Positions 14,594 through 20,900 of a stretch of DNA of 25,807 nucleotides are shown one piece after another. Source of the stretch: a virus. How positions within the stretch are numbered: the first letter of the stretch is position 1; every line of letters starts with the position of its first letter. Made by a program: the position numbers and the translations under genes. The notes under the pieces are model-generated. The model did no database searches. It saw only the letters and a list, made by a program, of their open reading frames with translations, and had not been told where the DNA came from. The DNA lies in IMG/VR virus record IMGVR_UViG_3300049845_000032, positions 1 through 25,807 of that record; one strand, 5' to 3'.

Positions 14594-14850
14594 CGTCTTA
14601 AACCTTGTGTAAACACATCGACTTCGGCACCGATTTCATCCAGTTCCCATCGATAGTTATCCTGTTCGGATTGAAGATTGTTGATAGCTTCTGAGTTCTG
14701 TCCACAATCCACTTCCAGTCCACGAATCATTTCCCGCGCTTCGTCCAGTTCGCTTTCTAGGAACGTGACACGCTCCGCGAGTTGTTCAACAATTGCTCTG
14801 TTGATTTCAAGAATCGAAAGAATCGATTCAATCTGTGCCTTGTCAGTCAT
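14590..14850 (-). CDS. Small coiled-coil protein
   Basis: This 86-residue protein is nearly all helical, with heptad-like repeats (LEINRAIVEQLAERVTFLES; EAINNLQSEQDNYRWELDE) and an acidic charge. It probably forms a dimeric coiled coil. It starts with an ATGA overlap on the upstream gene and ends with one on the Pth2-like gene. Function unknown. Confidence 0.7.
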   Translation of the reverse strand: MTDKAQIESILSILEINRAIVEQLAERVTFLESELDEAREMIRGLEVDCGQNSEAINNLQSEQDNYRWELDEIGAEVDVFTQGLRR

Positions 14851-15059
14851 ACGATACTCATAAGTGATCTTAGGGAAGCTTCCGCGATCTTAGCGTTGAT
14901 CATGGTAGGAATGTCTTCATACGGATCTTCTAAGAGGAACGGGCAACCCGCACGCCAGTTATTATACTTCAAATAAGAAGCATAGTCAAGCCGATGTTCG
15001 TGATTAGACGGATCGAAAATGACGCGGGGTTTCGGATTGTAGGATTTCACGCGATACAT
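14847..15059 (-). CDS. Small conserved-looking phage protein
   Basis: The gene encodes 70 residues. The segment KPRVIFDPSNHEHRLDYASYL, given in part, followed by NWRAGCPFLLEDPYEDIP and a C-terminal helix MINAKIAEASL, resembles a family of small T4-like phage proteins of unknown function. GGAG lies upstream of the ATG at 15059, which is a normal spacing. The stop overlaps the coiled-coil gene. Confidence 0.75.
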   Translation of the reverse strand: MYRVKSYNPKPRVIFDPSNHEHRLDYASYLKYNNWRAGCPFLLEDPYEDIPTMINAKIAEASLRSLMSIV

Positions 15060-15070
15060 AGTAACTCCAA

Positions 15071-15421
15071 TTAGTCTTCGGCGTCGGTGGGATCAATGAT
15101 CAGGTTAAGCCGTTTGGCTTCCTTGCGTGCTTTCTTGAGTTCCACATTGGCTTCGCTCATGAACTTGCGCAGTTCGGTCAGTGCGCTAATCGCGATATCC
15201 AACTTTTCGATGTGATAGTTGTTATCGTCGTCGGTCATCGCCCACTGAATGACGCGGTTGCAGTCGGAAAGTGACACGGACGCACCGTACTCTACGTCCC
15301 ACTTTCGCTTCCCGTAATTGCGCTGAGTCAACTCGGGGAAGCGAACGTAGCCGTGAATCACGGAGCCGCAGTCGTCAGGGTCTAGCGGAATGCAGACCGA
15401 TTTTACTTTCTTGGGAGTCAT
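15071..15421 (-). CDS. Hypothetical protein
   Basis: This 116-residue protein is not recognised. The N-terminal half (CIPLDPDDCGSVIHGYVRF) is beta-rich. The C-terminal half is a long helix with ISALTELRKFMSEANVELKK and a basic patch. I used the ATG at 15421, 4 nt after the stop of the secreted-protein gene, rather than a longer frame to 15472 that lies inside it. Function unknown. Confidence 0.7.
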   Translation of the reverse strand: MTPKKVKSVCIPLDPDDCGSVIHGYVRFPELTQRNYGKRKWDVEYGASVSLSDCNRVIQWAMTDDDNNYHIEKLDIAISALTELRKFMSEANVELKKARKEAKRLNLIIDPTDAED

Positions 15422-15425
15422 GGTG

Positions 15426-15758
15426 TTACTGACAGATGAACCTTGTCGCCTTTTCTTCGGCGTTGCTAGCAATGGCTAGAACCAACTTGTTGTCAGCGAC
15501 CTTTGCCACGCCAACTAGAACGCCGCTGTCCAACTCTGCCACCAGAAACGGTGTGCCGTCCTTAGTCTCAGACTTGTCGGTGAATTCTGCGGCAGCGAGG
15601 AATCCGCCCTTATCGTCCCACAGGACAAAGCTGCCCTCGCCGGTATTCAGTGCCATGTACATGACCGTGGATTCGTTGGAGCAAACCCAATGGTCAAGCG
15701 ATGCGAATGCAGGCATGGTGAAGAATAGAGCCACCAATCCAATTAGAAATTTACGCAT
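15426..15758 (-). CDS. Secreted small protein with Sec signal peptide
   Basis: This 110-residue protein has a classical signal peptide, MRKFLIGLVALFFTMPAFA, with a likely cleavage after AFA. The mature part (about 91 residues) has two Cys (one near its start, one near its end) that could form a disulfide. It contains strands such as STVMYMALNTGEGSFVLW. It is expected to act in the periplasm or outside the cell, for example in superinfection exclusion or lysis control, but nothing proves this. The ATG at 15758 overlaps the upstream stop and has GAGG about 10 nt before it; a TTG at 15773 was rejected. Confidence 0.8.
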   Translation of the reverse strand: MRKFLIGLVALFFTMPAFASLDHWVCSNESTVMYMALNTGEGSFVLWDDKGGFLAAAEFTDKSETKDGTPFLVAELDSGVLVGVAKVADNKLVLAIASNAEEKATRFICQ

Positions 15759-15936
15759 GATAGTCGTCCTCAAAATAGTGTTTTGGAACCTTCGGCGCGG
15801 ACGACATGACGATTGATTCCGTTATCGTATGCGTATTCGGAAAGTAGATCTTTTCCACTTCGATCTTTACGCCCATGTTGTAATACGTCTTATTAAGACG
15901 GACTACCGTATCAAGAGTCGTTATTTCCGAATCCAT
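15751..15936 (-). CDS. Small hypothetical protein
   Basis: This 61-residue protein (MDSEITTLDTVVRLNKTYYN at the start) is predicted to be mostly beta strand with a Tyr-rich middle and an acidic C-terminus. It has no membrane segment. It follows the tiny membrane peptide gene by 10 nt, and its stop overlaps the start of the secreted protein by 8 nt. No family recognised. Confidence 0.6.
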   Translation of the reverse strand: MDSEITTLDTVVRLNKTYYNMGVKIEVEKIYFPNTHTITESIVMSSAPKVPKHYFEDDYHA

Positions 15937-15946
15937 AATATCTATG

Positions 15947-16054
15947 TCACTTTGCGAGTGAAAGATTCCAAGAGTTGAGCAACGAGAGAATCATCGCAAG
16001 CGCAACCCATGGATGCCCGGTGAACATTGCCCAAATTAGAACTAGGATTCTCAT
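15947..16054 (-). CDS. 35-residue membrane peptide
   Basis: A short frame starts MRILVLIWAMFTGHPWVALA and continues MILSLLNSWNLSLAK to TGA. It would be a single membrane-spanning or hairpin peptide. The ATG shares a base with the stop of the 16054-16299 gene (TAATG), the same coupling used elsewhere in this operon. It fills a gap that otherwise has no gene. Function unknown; small phage membrane peptides often block host functions or other phages. Confidence 0.6.
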   Translation of the reverse strand: MRILVLIWAMFTGHPWVALAMILSLLNSWNLSLAK

Positions 16055-16299
16055 TAGCGGTTGAACCAGTTAATGTGTGTCCACTCAGCCTTGCGCTGCT
16101 CGTAAGCCGGTTCGCCAATCATAGACGGGTAAACGTCAAAGGCGAAGAGTTCAAGCTTCGTTTCGGGGTTACAGAAGTAACCGGAGCCATCATAGTCGAT
16201 GAACAGTCCGTCGCGAACACAGTCTTCCCAATCCGCGATTGTGTATACGGTATCATTGGCGGAAGGAATCCAATCCATTATTCTATTCATTTGTGTCAT
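16054..16299 (-). CDS. Small hypothetical protein
   Basis: This 81-residue acidic protein is rich in Trp and Tyr (DWEDCVRDGLFIDYDGSGYF, then FAFDVYPSMI). The sequence looks like a compact alpha/beta domain with one Cys in each half. It starts at ATG 16299, overlapping the tiny upstream frame, and its stop overlaps the next small membrane peptide. No family was recognised. Confidence 0.7.
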   Translation of the reverse strand: MTQMNRIMDWIPSANDTVYTIADWEDCVRDGLFIDYDGSGYFCNPETKLELFAFDVYPSMIGEPAYEQRKAEWTHINWFNR

Positions 16300-16375
16300 C
16301 GTAAAGCATGTCGAGAATCCACAACAGAATGATGTAGAAATGCCCTACAATGGTATCCCAAATCTTTGCGATCAT
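16283..16375 (-). CDS. 30-residue membrane peptide
   Basis: A frame starts MIAKIWDTIVGHFYIILLWI and ends LDMLYDDTNE before TAG. It has one hydrophobic helix with an acidic C-terminal end. The ATG forms an ATGA overlap with the stop of the 16372-16617 gene, and its own end overlaps the next gene by 17 nt, which is typical of this operon. Function unknown. Confidence 0.55.
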   Translation of the reverse strand: MIAKIWDTIVGHFYIILLWILDMLYDDTNE

Positions 16376-16617
16376 CCGAAGACTGCCTGAACCTGCTCGC
16401 GCAGCTTCAACTGCGCAGGCGTGTGTTCCACCATGACCGAAGAACCGTCACCCGGAAAGTACCGCATGATATCGTGCGAGTAGACAGAACCGATTTCGGT
16501 AAAATCACCTTCGACTTCGCACATGCGGATGTTGCCGCGAGCGTTGTCATAGACGGTGGCGTACCAACCGTTGCGGAGTAGAACGCGAGCGCCCTTTTTC
16601 AGATCATTCGTTTTCAT
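16372..16617 (-). CDS. Small beta-barrel-like hypothetical protein
   Basis: The gene encodes 81 residues. The opening DLKKGARVLLRNGWYATVYD reads like the first strands of a KOW/SH3-like small barrel, followed by NIRMCEVEG and SVYSHDI. A short C-terminal helix (PAQLKLREQVQAVFG) ends it. Such domains bind nucleic acid or protein in other families, but no role is proven here. AGGAAG sits a normal distance before ATG 16617. Confidence 0.7.
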   Translation of the reverse strand: MKTNDLKKGARVLLRNGWYATVYDNARGNIRMCEVEGDFTEIGSVYSHDIMRYFPGDGSSVMVEHTPAQLKLREQVQAVFG

Positions 16618-16620
16618 ACA

Positions 16621-16710
16621 TCACTTCCTATCGTTGAAGCCACAAAACTGCGCAATGAAAAAGCCGAGCGCGAGCCAGAACAAAAGACCGAAGACAACAA
16701 CCCAAAACAT
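16621..16710 (-). CDS. 29-residue membrane peptide
   Basis: A frame starts MFWVVVFGLLFWLALGFFIA and ends QFCGFNDRK before TGA. It is almost entirely one membrane helix with a short positive C-terminal tail. The ATG shares a base with the upstream stop (TAATG), and the stop precedes the next start by 4 nt with its AGGAAG, so the ribosome-binding site of that gene lies inside this frame. It is the third such peptide within about 760 nt. Confidence 0.62.
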   Translation of the reverse strand: MFWVVVFGLLFWLALGFFIAQFCGFNDRK

Positions 16711-16916
16711 TACTTTACCTCTACCAGAGTGCGACCATCGACGGTCGAGTAGTTCACCGGATCGGTGGATTCATCCACGCGAGTATCGGTGACAGCAAAC
16801 CAACGGCACATCAGGTCATCAAGCCACAACTGCGCTTCGTTGGCAGTCGCGAACCGCAAGCCGTTACCGGCGTAAGGACCAAATTCCGTAGTGCGGACCA
16901 TCGGTGCGAAAGACAT
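16710..16916 (-). CDS. Small conserved-looking phage protein
   Basis: The gene encodes 68 residues. The pattern RFATANEAQLWLDDLMCRW, then AVTDTRVDESTDPVNY, is typical of a widespread family of small phage proteins of unknown function. It likely forms a helix packed on strands. It starts with a TAATG overlap on the preceding gene. Confidence 0.78.
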   Translation of the reverse strand: MSFAPMVRTTEFGPYAGNGLRFATANEAQLWLDDLMCRWFAVTDTRVDESTDPVNYSTVDGRTLVEVK

Positions 16917-17062
16917 TACATCATGCTCCTACGCATAAGGGTGTTGAGTCGAGCTTCCGGGTCGGTCGCGCCCATGCCATTTTCGTAGTGATACGAAAGG
17001 CGGCGCATGTAACGTCGATACTTGCCGACAAGGTAGCCGAGATAATAAGCGATCTTGTTCAT
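16916..17062 (-). CDS. Small basic protein
   Basis: The gene encodes 48 residues (MNKIAYYLGYLVGKYRRYMR at the start), basic with many Tyr and Arg and probably one amphipathic helix. I used the ATG at 17062, just after the preceding stop, rather than a longer frame to 17155 that overlaps the zinc-protein gene. Possible membrane or nucleic-acid contact is a guess. Confidence 0.6.
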   Translation of the reverse strand: MNKIAYYLGYLVGKYRRYMRRLSYHYENGMGATDPEARLNTLMRRSMM

Positions 17063-17064
17063 AA

Positions 17065-17424
17065 TCAGTCCGAAGAGTCGATTTCCCAAAGCTTGCCGCA
17101 ATGCTTGCACTTGTGCAGATTGAGGCAGCGTCCGGTGTTGCGAACGAATTCCCACTCATGTCCCGCGCACATTTCGTCGGCGCGGACATAGCCCCAACCG
17201 TTGCAATGCGAGCATGATGCGCGGAAGTGCGAGAACTTGTGACGGTTCGCAGCCGTGTCTTCCTTGCCGTGGAGCGGGTATTCGTTCAACAGAAGATTCC
17301 ACCCGCCATGTCCCTTGCAACGCGGACACTCTTTTGTGAGTGAATATTTTGCAGCCTGCACAGGATCCATCATGGGATGATCCGTGAATGCATCGGGCGA
17401 ATCGGGTGTGAGATATTTGGTCAT
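17065..17424 (-). CDS. Zinc-finger protein with DnaJ-like CxxC repeats
   Basis: This 119-residue protein has two CxxC-x-G-x-G type knuckles: CPRCKGHGGW (C33, C36) and CSHCNGWGYV (C71, C74). The pair resembles one zinc centre of DnaJ-type zinc fingers. A third cluster with C86, C100, C106 and C109 (CKHCG) lies near the C-terminus. It likely binds two zinc ions. The start at 17424 follows the previous stop by one base. No enzymatic motif is visible; a protein- or RNA-binding role is plausible. Confidence 0.72.
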   Translation of the reverse strand: MTKYLTPDSPDAFTDHPMMDPVQAAKYSLTKECPRCKGHGGWNLLLNEYPLHGKEDTAANRHKFSHFRASCSHCNGWGYVRADEMCAGHEWEFVRNTGRCLNLHKCKHCGKLWEIDSSD

Positions 17425-17425
17425 G

Positions 17426-17644
17426 TTAGCGAGTGCCGTAAGCTTGCGCGTCCGCGTCTGCCGAATCGTCGGCGTAATAGTGGCGGCTTGCGTTCTTATC
17501 CATGTAATCGTTGTACGCATTCTCTTCGATCATTTCCACAACCCAATGCTGCGGGATGCCGAGAGCCTTTGCGATTTCCGCAGGCGTCTGCCGAGCGACA
17601 GTGCGCTCGCGGATTTCGATATCCAATTCTGACATGCGGCTCAT
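17426..17644 (-). CDS. Small protein with HTH-like segment
   Basis: The gene encodes 72 residues. The central stretch TPAEIAKALGIPQHWVVEMI looks like a helix-turn-helix of the sigma-like or Xre type. The C-terminus is rich in Tyr, Asp and Ala and likely disordered. It may start at 17644 or at the third-codon-later Met (17635). It could be a small DNA-binding regulator, but the match is short. Confidence 0.6.
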   Translation of the reverse strand: MSRMSELDIEIRERTVARQTPAEIAKALGIPQHWVVEMIEENAYNDYMDKNASRHYYADDSADADAQAYGTR

Positions 17645-17646
17645 GA

Positions 17647-17946
17647 TTACATGCACATGTACGTTTCGGTCGTCGGGTCGCAACATGACGGCGTGCCGAG
17701 AGCAACCCAAACCTTGCGACCGGTGAACGGGGACACCTTCCACTCGCCCTTGCCATCAACTTCGGCGTTGTACTCTTCCTGAGAGTAAACGGCGTAGCGC
17801 GAGCCGCTAGACTTGCGAGCATCAAGCCGCGCATTCATCTTGTCGGCGGCATTCTGCGCACACTTGCGCGAAGCATAGCGCGTGCGAATGTTGAGCGGTT
17901 CAATCATGGAACCGGTATAGACGATCAGGAAGTTTCGCGTTTTCAT
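17647..17946 (-). CDS. Hypothetical protein
   Basis: The gene encodes 99 residues. An N-terminal strand (RNFLIVYTG) is followed by a basic helical region, NIRTRYASRKCAQNAADKMN, and a C-terminal part with two adjacent Cys (SCC). Not recognised. There is no Shine-Dalgarno before the ATG at 17946. If the promoter at 17953-17981 is used, the mRNA would start at or within a base of the ATG, so translation may be leaderless. Confidence 0.65.
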   Translation of the reverse strand: MKTRNFLIVYTGSMIEPLNIRTRYASRKCAQNAADKMNARLDARKSSGSRYAVYSQEEYNAEVDGKGEWKVSPFTGRKVWVALGTPSCCDPTTETYMCM

Positions 17947-17952
17947 ACTATT

Positions 17953-17981
17953 ATGATAGCAAGAGTGGGAAGGAAAGGCAA
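17953..17981 (-). promoter_or_regulatory. Extended -10 sigma70-like promoter overlapping a hairpin
   Basis: On the minus strand TTGCCT (17976-17981) and TATCAT (17953-17958) are 17 nt apart, and TGC directly precedes the -10 (extended -10). The -35 lies within the 3' arm of the hairpin at 17976-18000. The predicted start falls at about 17946, the A of the next ATG. Confidence 0.5.
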
Positions 17982-18000
17982 GGGGAAAATCCCCTTGCCT
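17976..18000 (-). terminator. Hairpin after the Ala/Lys-rich gene
   Basis: AGGCAAGGGGA and TCCCCTTGCCT form a perfect 11-bp stem with a 3-nt loop, starting 9 nt after the stop of the 18010-18339 gene. The following minus-strand bases are TTCCTTCCC, so the U-run is poor. It may be a weak terminator or an RNA-end stabiliser. Confidence 0.55.
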
Positions 18001-18009
18001 ATCAGTCAG

Positions 18010-18339
18010 TTACGAGGCGACCGTTTCGCCGTTCGCCACGATGACCGTGACCTTCGAAGCCTTGCGGTTCGCACGCTTGCGAGCCTTCGGGGTCGCAGCC
18101 TTCGCACGGAGCTTCGCGAGCTTCGCTTCCAGAGCTTCGATGCGAGCCTTGCGCTTCGCCTTGAGTTCAGCCGCCTTCGCGACCTTGCGAGCCGCACGTT
18201 CCGCAGCCTTCGAAGCCTTTTCAGCCTTCGCCTCTTCGCGGAGCCGCGTCACTTCGGCGCGAGCAAGCACAACAGCCGCCTTCGCGGTTTTCAGGGTTTC
18301 GCGAGCCGTCGCGAGCGTGGTGAGAGTCGTCATATTCAT
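18010..18339 (-). CDS. Ala/Lys/Arg-rich histone H1-like basic protein
   Basis: This is a 109-residue low-complexity protein made of Ala, Lys, Arg and Glu (for example EEAKAEKASKAAERAARKVA, then LKAKRKARIEALEAKLAKL). It forms a long helix followed by a basic tail with KARKRANRKASK and a short hydrophobic end. It resembles bacterial histone H1-like and AlgP-type proteins and could bind DNA or RNA. GC-rich repetitive coding sequence (many TTCGC steps on the plus strand) sets it apart from its neighbours. It has its own promoter, leader hairpin and repeats. The start at 18339 has AAAGG just before it; 18333 is possible. Confidence 0.75.
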   Translation of the reverse strand: MNMTTLTTLATARETLKTAKAAVVLARAEVTRLREEAKAEKASKAAERAARKVAKAAELKAKRKARIEALEAKLAKLRAKAATPKARKRANRKASKVTVIVANGETVAS

Positions 18340-18361
18340 GTACCTTTTGGGTTTCAGAGCC

Positions 18362-18385
18362 GGGTGGGGAACCATTCCCTCACCC
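18362..18385 (-). promoter_or_regulatory. Leader hairpin before the Ala/Lys-rich gene
   Basis: GGGTG and GGGAA pair with TTCCC and CACCC across a 3-nt loop, with a single bulged base. The ten-pair stem lies in the predicted 5' leader between the promoter at 18395-18422 and the start codon. It could stabilise the RNA or be a binding site for a regulator such as RegA-like proteins, which is a guess. Confidence 0.6.
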
Positions 18386-18394
18386 TGTAATACC

Positions 18395-18422
18395 AGTATA
18401 GCAAAACCGACGAAAAGTGCAA
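18395..18422 (-). promoter_or_regulatory. Extended -10 promoter for the Ala/Lys-rich gene
   Basis: TATACT (18395-18400) is preceded by TGC, giving an extended -10 (TGCTATACT). A weak -35, TTGCAC, lies at 18417-18422 with 16-nt spacing. It is followed by the leader hairpin and then the gene at 18339. It sits in the largest intergenic gap, where a promoter is expected. Confidence 0.68.
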
Positions 18423-18439
18423 TATTGAAAACCCTAATG

Positions 18440-18500
18440 AAATCAAGGACTTACGATATCCCTAATTTGAGGCTATTTTCCCTTATAAATCAAGGACTTA
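18440..18500 (-). repeat. Two 14-bp direct repeats upstream of the promoter
   Basis: TAAGTCCTTGATTT occurs on the minus strand at 18440-18453 and again at 18487-18500, 47 bp apart (close to four and a half helical turns). The nearer copy begins 17 bp upstream of the -35 element. They look like operator or activator sites. The sequence between them is A/T-rich and has no gene. Confidence 0.75.
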
Positions 18501-18509
18501 GGGGTGGTG

Positions 18510-18527
18510 CCTAGGACCGCCTAGGAT
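18510..18527. repeat. Tandem GCCTAGGA repeat
   Basis: GCCTAGGA occurs at 18510-18517 and 18520-18527, ten bases apart (one helical turn), each containing the palindrome CCTAGG. The spacing suits protein binding on one face of DNA. Its role is unknown. Together with 18440-18500 it makes up most of the recognisable structure in the 232-nt gap. Confidence 0.65.
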
Positions 18528-18545
18528 CGTTTTTAAGCGTATTAC

Positions 18546-18565
18546 AGGGTAAGACGGGCTACCCT
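18546..18565 (-). terminator. Weak hairpin after the 18572 gene
   Basis: AGGGTA and TACCCT form a 6-bp stem with an 8-nt loop, starting 6 nt after the stop of the 18572-19300 gene. There is no U-run after it, so terminator function is doubtful. Confidence 0.3.
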
Positions 18566-18571
18566 ACCGGG

Positions 18572-19300
18572 TCAGTCCCAAAGTGCGCGGAAATAGACTC
18601 CGAAGAGCCTTAAACCGTTGCCGATGCGCTCATGGTGGGCTTTCATAGCCTCAAAATCAAGCTTCCGGGTATGCCGGGGTCCATCGACCATCTGCCAACA
18701 GAGAATAGAATCATTCTTATCTAGGACGGTCTTTTCGCCCCATCGCACCGGTTCGCCAATCTTCTTACCGTCCGCGCCGACAGCCTGCATCATGTAATCC
18801 GATTCGCCAGTGTAGAACTGTTCGTCGTTGTTCTCGTCGTTCAACTGTTCGAACGCCCAAATCATTTCACCGATGATCCAATCCCAACGCTTGAAGTGAT
18901 TGTCGTCGGTGTCCCATTCGTTCTCTTTCGAAGGTGCAGCCGTGGAGCGCAGATGCTCCGGAACGTCAGAATCCTCGGTGCAAGGTGCGCCGTGCTTATC
19001 TCTCTGCAACTGCTTGAGCATCGGCAGGATGATTGGAGTGAGCGTCGAGTCCATGCTCCACGTATCGTAGCGGTCGATCTTGACATAGTGAATGCGCGGG
19101 ATTCTGTTGCTGATCCAGTTGAGCGGACGGCAGACGATGATGCGCCAGAGTCCCATGGTCGTTTCGAACGCACGGTCCCACAAGTCGCGAGCATCCTCTT
19201 CGACTTCGAAATCGTACTTGTCGTAACGCCACTTGTACCAACGAATCTCTGCTCGTTGAGTTGTCCAATGGCTGCGGTAGCTTCCAATCCAGATCTTCAT
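18572..19300 (-). CDS. Conserved-looking phage protein of unknown function
   Basis: This 242-residue protein is rich in Trp, Arg and Asp. Segments such as IHYVKIDRYDTWSMDSTLTP, then ILPMLKQLQRDKHGAP and WDWIIGEMIWAFEQLND, recall a protein family seen in many T4-like phages and carrying no assigned role. It has no membrane segment. The ATG at 19300 overlaps the previous stop (ATGA); a longer frame to 19387 lies inside that gene. It is the last gene before the regulatory gap. Confidence 0.8.
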   Translation of the reverse strand: MKIWIGSYRSHWTTQRAEIRWYKWRYDKYDFEVEEDARDLWDRAFETTMGLWRIIVCRPLNWISNRIPRIHYVKIDRYDTWSMDSTLTPIILPMLKQLQRDKHGAPCTEDSDVPEHLRSTAAPSKENEWDTDDNHFKRWDWIIGEMIWAFEQLNDENNDEQFYTGESDYMMQAVGADGKKIGEPVRWGEKTVLDKNDSILCWQMVDGPRHTRKLDFEAMKAHHERIGNGLRLFGVYFRALWD

Positions 19301-19728
19301 TCTTTCACCGACTCTCGTAAAAAGGCAGCGTAGTCTTCGATGACTTCGGCTTTGCCGTTCCCATATTTCAAACCACACTTCAAGCAATGGAAGCGAAACG
19401 TTCCATCGGTAGAAAGACTTGAAGTAGAACCGTGATGATCACAAGGCGTGAAGACTTGACTGCCTTGGGCGTCCCAATCTTTCTGCCACTCTTCCCGTCT
19501 TTTCTTTCTCGCGACCACCCGTTCCTGATCATTATCCCACACCGGATACATCAACATCGCGTAGCAGGTAAAATCGTAATTAACCGATTCCAGAACTGCC
19601 ATGACTTTCTCTGCGTCTTCCAGACGGTCGTAAGTGTGGAGTTCGCGATAAGCGTTACCGTCTTCGACCGGGAAGATTTCCACGATCTGATAGAGATAGC
19701 CGCGTAGCTTATACTGTGGGTGCGACAT
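19297..19728 (-). CDS. Hypothetical protein with C-terminal Cys/His cluster
   Basis: This is a 143-residue protein. The N-terminal part (KLRGYLYQIVEIFPVEDG) is beta-rich and is followed by a helix. The C-terminal part has C, H, H and later H, C, C in CDHHGSTS and FHCLKCGLKYG, which looks like a small zinc-binding site. Not recognised. Its start overlaps the nucleotidase stop by 20 nt, and its stop overlaps the next start (ATGA). Confidence 0.7.
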   Translation of the reverse strand: MSHPQYKLRGYLYQIVEIFPVEDGNAYRELHTYDRLEDAEKVMAVLESVNYDFTCYAMLMYPVWDNDQERVVARKKRREEWQKDWDAQGSQVFTPCDHHGSTSSLSTDGTFRFHCLKCGLKYGNGKAEVIEDYAAFLRESVKE

Positions 19729-20239
19729 ACTTCTGGTATCCTAACAGGTTGACCAATACATGAATTCGTTCGATGGTGTTGTTCATGGCATCCACCGTGT
19801 TACCATCGTGGCAGACACCGTAACCACCGGCATCGCAGAACTTCTGAATGATACCCTTCTGGTCGTCAATCAAGAGCCGGTGCGGTGTCGCATACTCAGT
19901 CTTGAATTTCTTGCCGGGGCAGAAGTTCGCATGATAGTTGATTCCCCAACGCTCAAGCCACTCTTTCTTCTGCGCGACGATTTCATCGTAGAAGTCGGGT
20001 CCACCCGTCGAGGACAGAATCTCGGTCTTGACTCCGAGACTTGCAATGTAGCCTAGCAGCAGGTTCGCACCGGGAAGCATCGGCTGAGTGACAAAGTTCC
20101 TGCCCTTCACCCACTTCTCCCAATTCTCTTCCCACTGGTCGGGCTGAATGGTGCGCGGGTCAATCTTGATGACCTTGTGATAGGTGTTGGAGAAGTCCGT
20201 GAGAACATCGTCCATGTCGAGATAGATAGTGCTGATCAT
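19709..20239 (-). CDS. 5'(3')-deoxyribonucleotidase-type HAD phosphatase
   Basis: This is a 176-residue HAD enzyme. Motif I is YLDMDDVLTDF (D8 and D10), motif II is ILSSTGG at about residues 74-80, the Lys lies in PGKKFK and motif IV is LLIDDQKG at about 121-128. The 'DMDDVL' form matches the 5' nucleotidase (deoxy) group, which dephosphorylates dNMPs or dUMP. It follows dCMP deaminase with an ATGA overlap, so it may adjust the dUMP or dNMP pool, or salvage bases for phage DNA. Substrate unproven. Confidence 0.85.
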   Translation of the reverse strand: MISTIYLDMDDVLTDFSNTYHKVIKIDPRTIQPDQWEENWEKWVKGRNFVTQPMLPGANLLLGYIASLGVKTEILSSTGGPDFYDEIVAQKKEWLERWGINYHANFCPGKKFKTEYATPHRLLIDDQKGIIQKFCDAGGYGVCHDGNTVDAMNNTIERIHVLVNLLGYQKYVAPTV

Positions 20240-20841
20240 TTCTCTAGTCCTGCCATGCGGAATCGGAGGTCTTCAAGTTCCTTGCGTTCTTCGGAGGTCA
20301 ATCCAGTCTTGTCGATTTCAATCTTGCGCTCAATCTCCCACGGAACGATGCGCTGAATCACTCCGGACTCTTCGCACATGACCTTCGCAAAGTCTAGGTG
20401 ATAGGATACTCCTGCGCCTGCTCCCTTGAACGGAATGTCAGGACCGATGATTTCCACGATACCGGCTTGAATGAGTCCGCGACAACAATCAGCGCAAGGC
20501 TGCGGTTCCCAATTGAGGTAAGCCTTTGCTCCCGCAATCTTTACGCCTGCTCGCGCTGCATTGTAGATGGCATTGCGCTCCGCGTGTTCGATCCACGAAT
20601 ACTTCGCGGGACGCGCCCAACGGTCAGCGATCAACCGCTTTTCGGGATAGAACACAGGGTAGTCTTGTACCTGTTCCATGTAGGACTCTTCCTCTTTCAC
20701 ACCGCGAGGAAATCCGTTGAATCCGGTAGACAGCACGGCGTTGTCTCTAGAGACAAGCACGCAACCTACTTTGGTGGACGGGTCTTTGCTTTTCTCGGAA
20801 ACAAGAAAAGCCATCTTGATAAACAGTTCGTCCCAATTCAT
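20236..20841 (-). CDS. dCMP deaminase
   Basis: This 201-residue zinc enzyme converts dCMP to dUMP, the substrate for dTMP synthesis. MNWDELFIKMAFLVSEKSKD and STKVGCVLV match the family's N-terminus. The zinc/catalytic motif HAERNA lies at 86-91, and PCADCC at 115-120 supplies two Cys ligands. T4 Cd is about 193 residues. I use the ATG at 20841 rather than 20871, because the promoter at 20872-20900 would start RNA near 20865, downstream of the longer start. GGAA lies before 20841. The C-terminus carries an extra helix. Confidence 0.93.
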   Translation of the reverse strand: MNWDELFIKMAFLVSEKSKDPSTKVGCVLVSRDNAVLSTGFNGFPRGVKEEESYMEQVQDYPVFYPEKRLIADRWARPAKYSWIEHAERNAIYNAARAGVKIAGAKAYLNWEPQPCADCCRGLIQAGIVEIIGPDIPFKGAGAGVSYHLDFAKVMCEESGVIQRIVPWEIERKIEIDKTGLTSEERKELEDLRFRMAGLEK

Positions 20842-20871
20842 ATTAGTTCCATAGCAAAGAGGTACGCTCAT

Positions 20872-20900
20872 AGTATATCACACCGAATCAGGAATGTCCA
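20872..20900 (-). promoter_or_regulatory. Strong sigma70-like promoter before dCMP deaminase
   Basis: TGGACA (20895-20900) and TATACT (20872-20877) are 17 nt apart on the minus strand, with TG at the extended -10 position. It overlaps the end of the dUTPase gene and would drive dCMP deaminase, the nucleotidase and the following genes. The predicted start is near 20865. Confidence 0.75.

Noticed and set aside
17953-18514. Two long plus-strand frames opposite the Ala/Lys-rich gene
   Set aside because: Repetitive GC-rich coding sequence keeps several frames open; the Arg/Phe/Ser-rich translations look like shadows.
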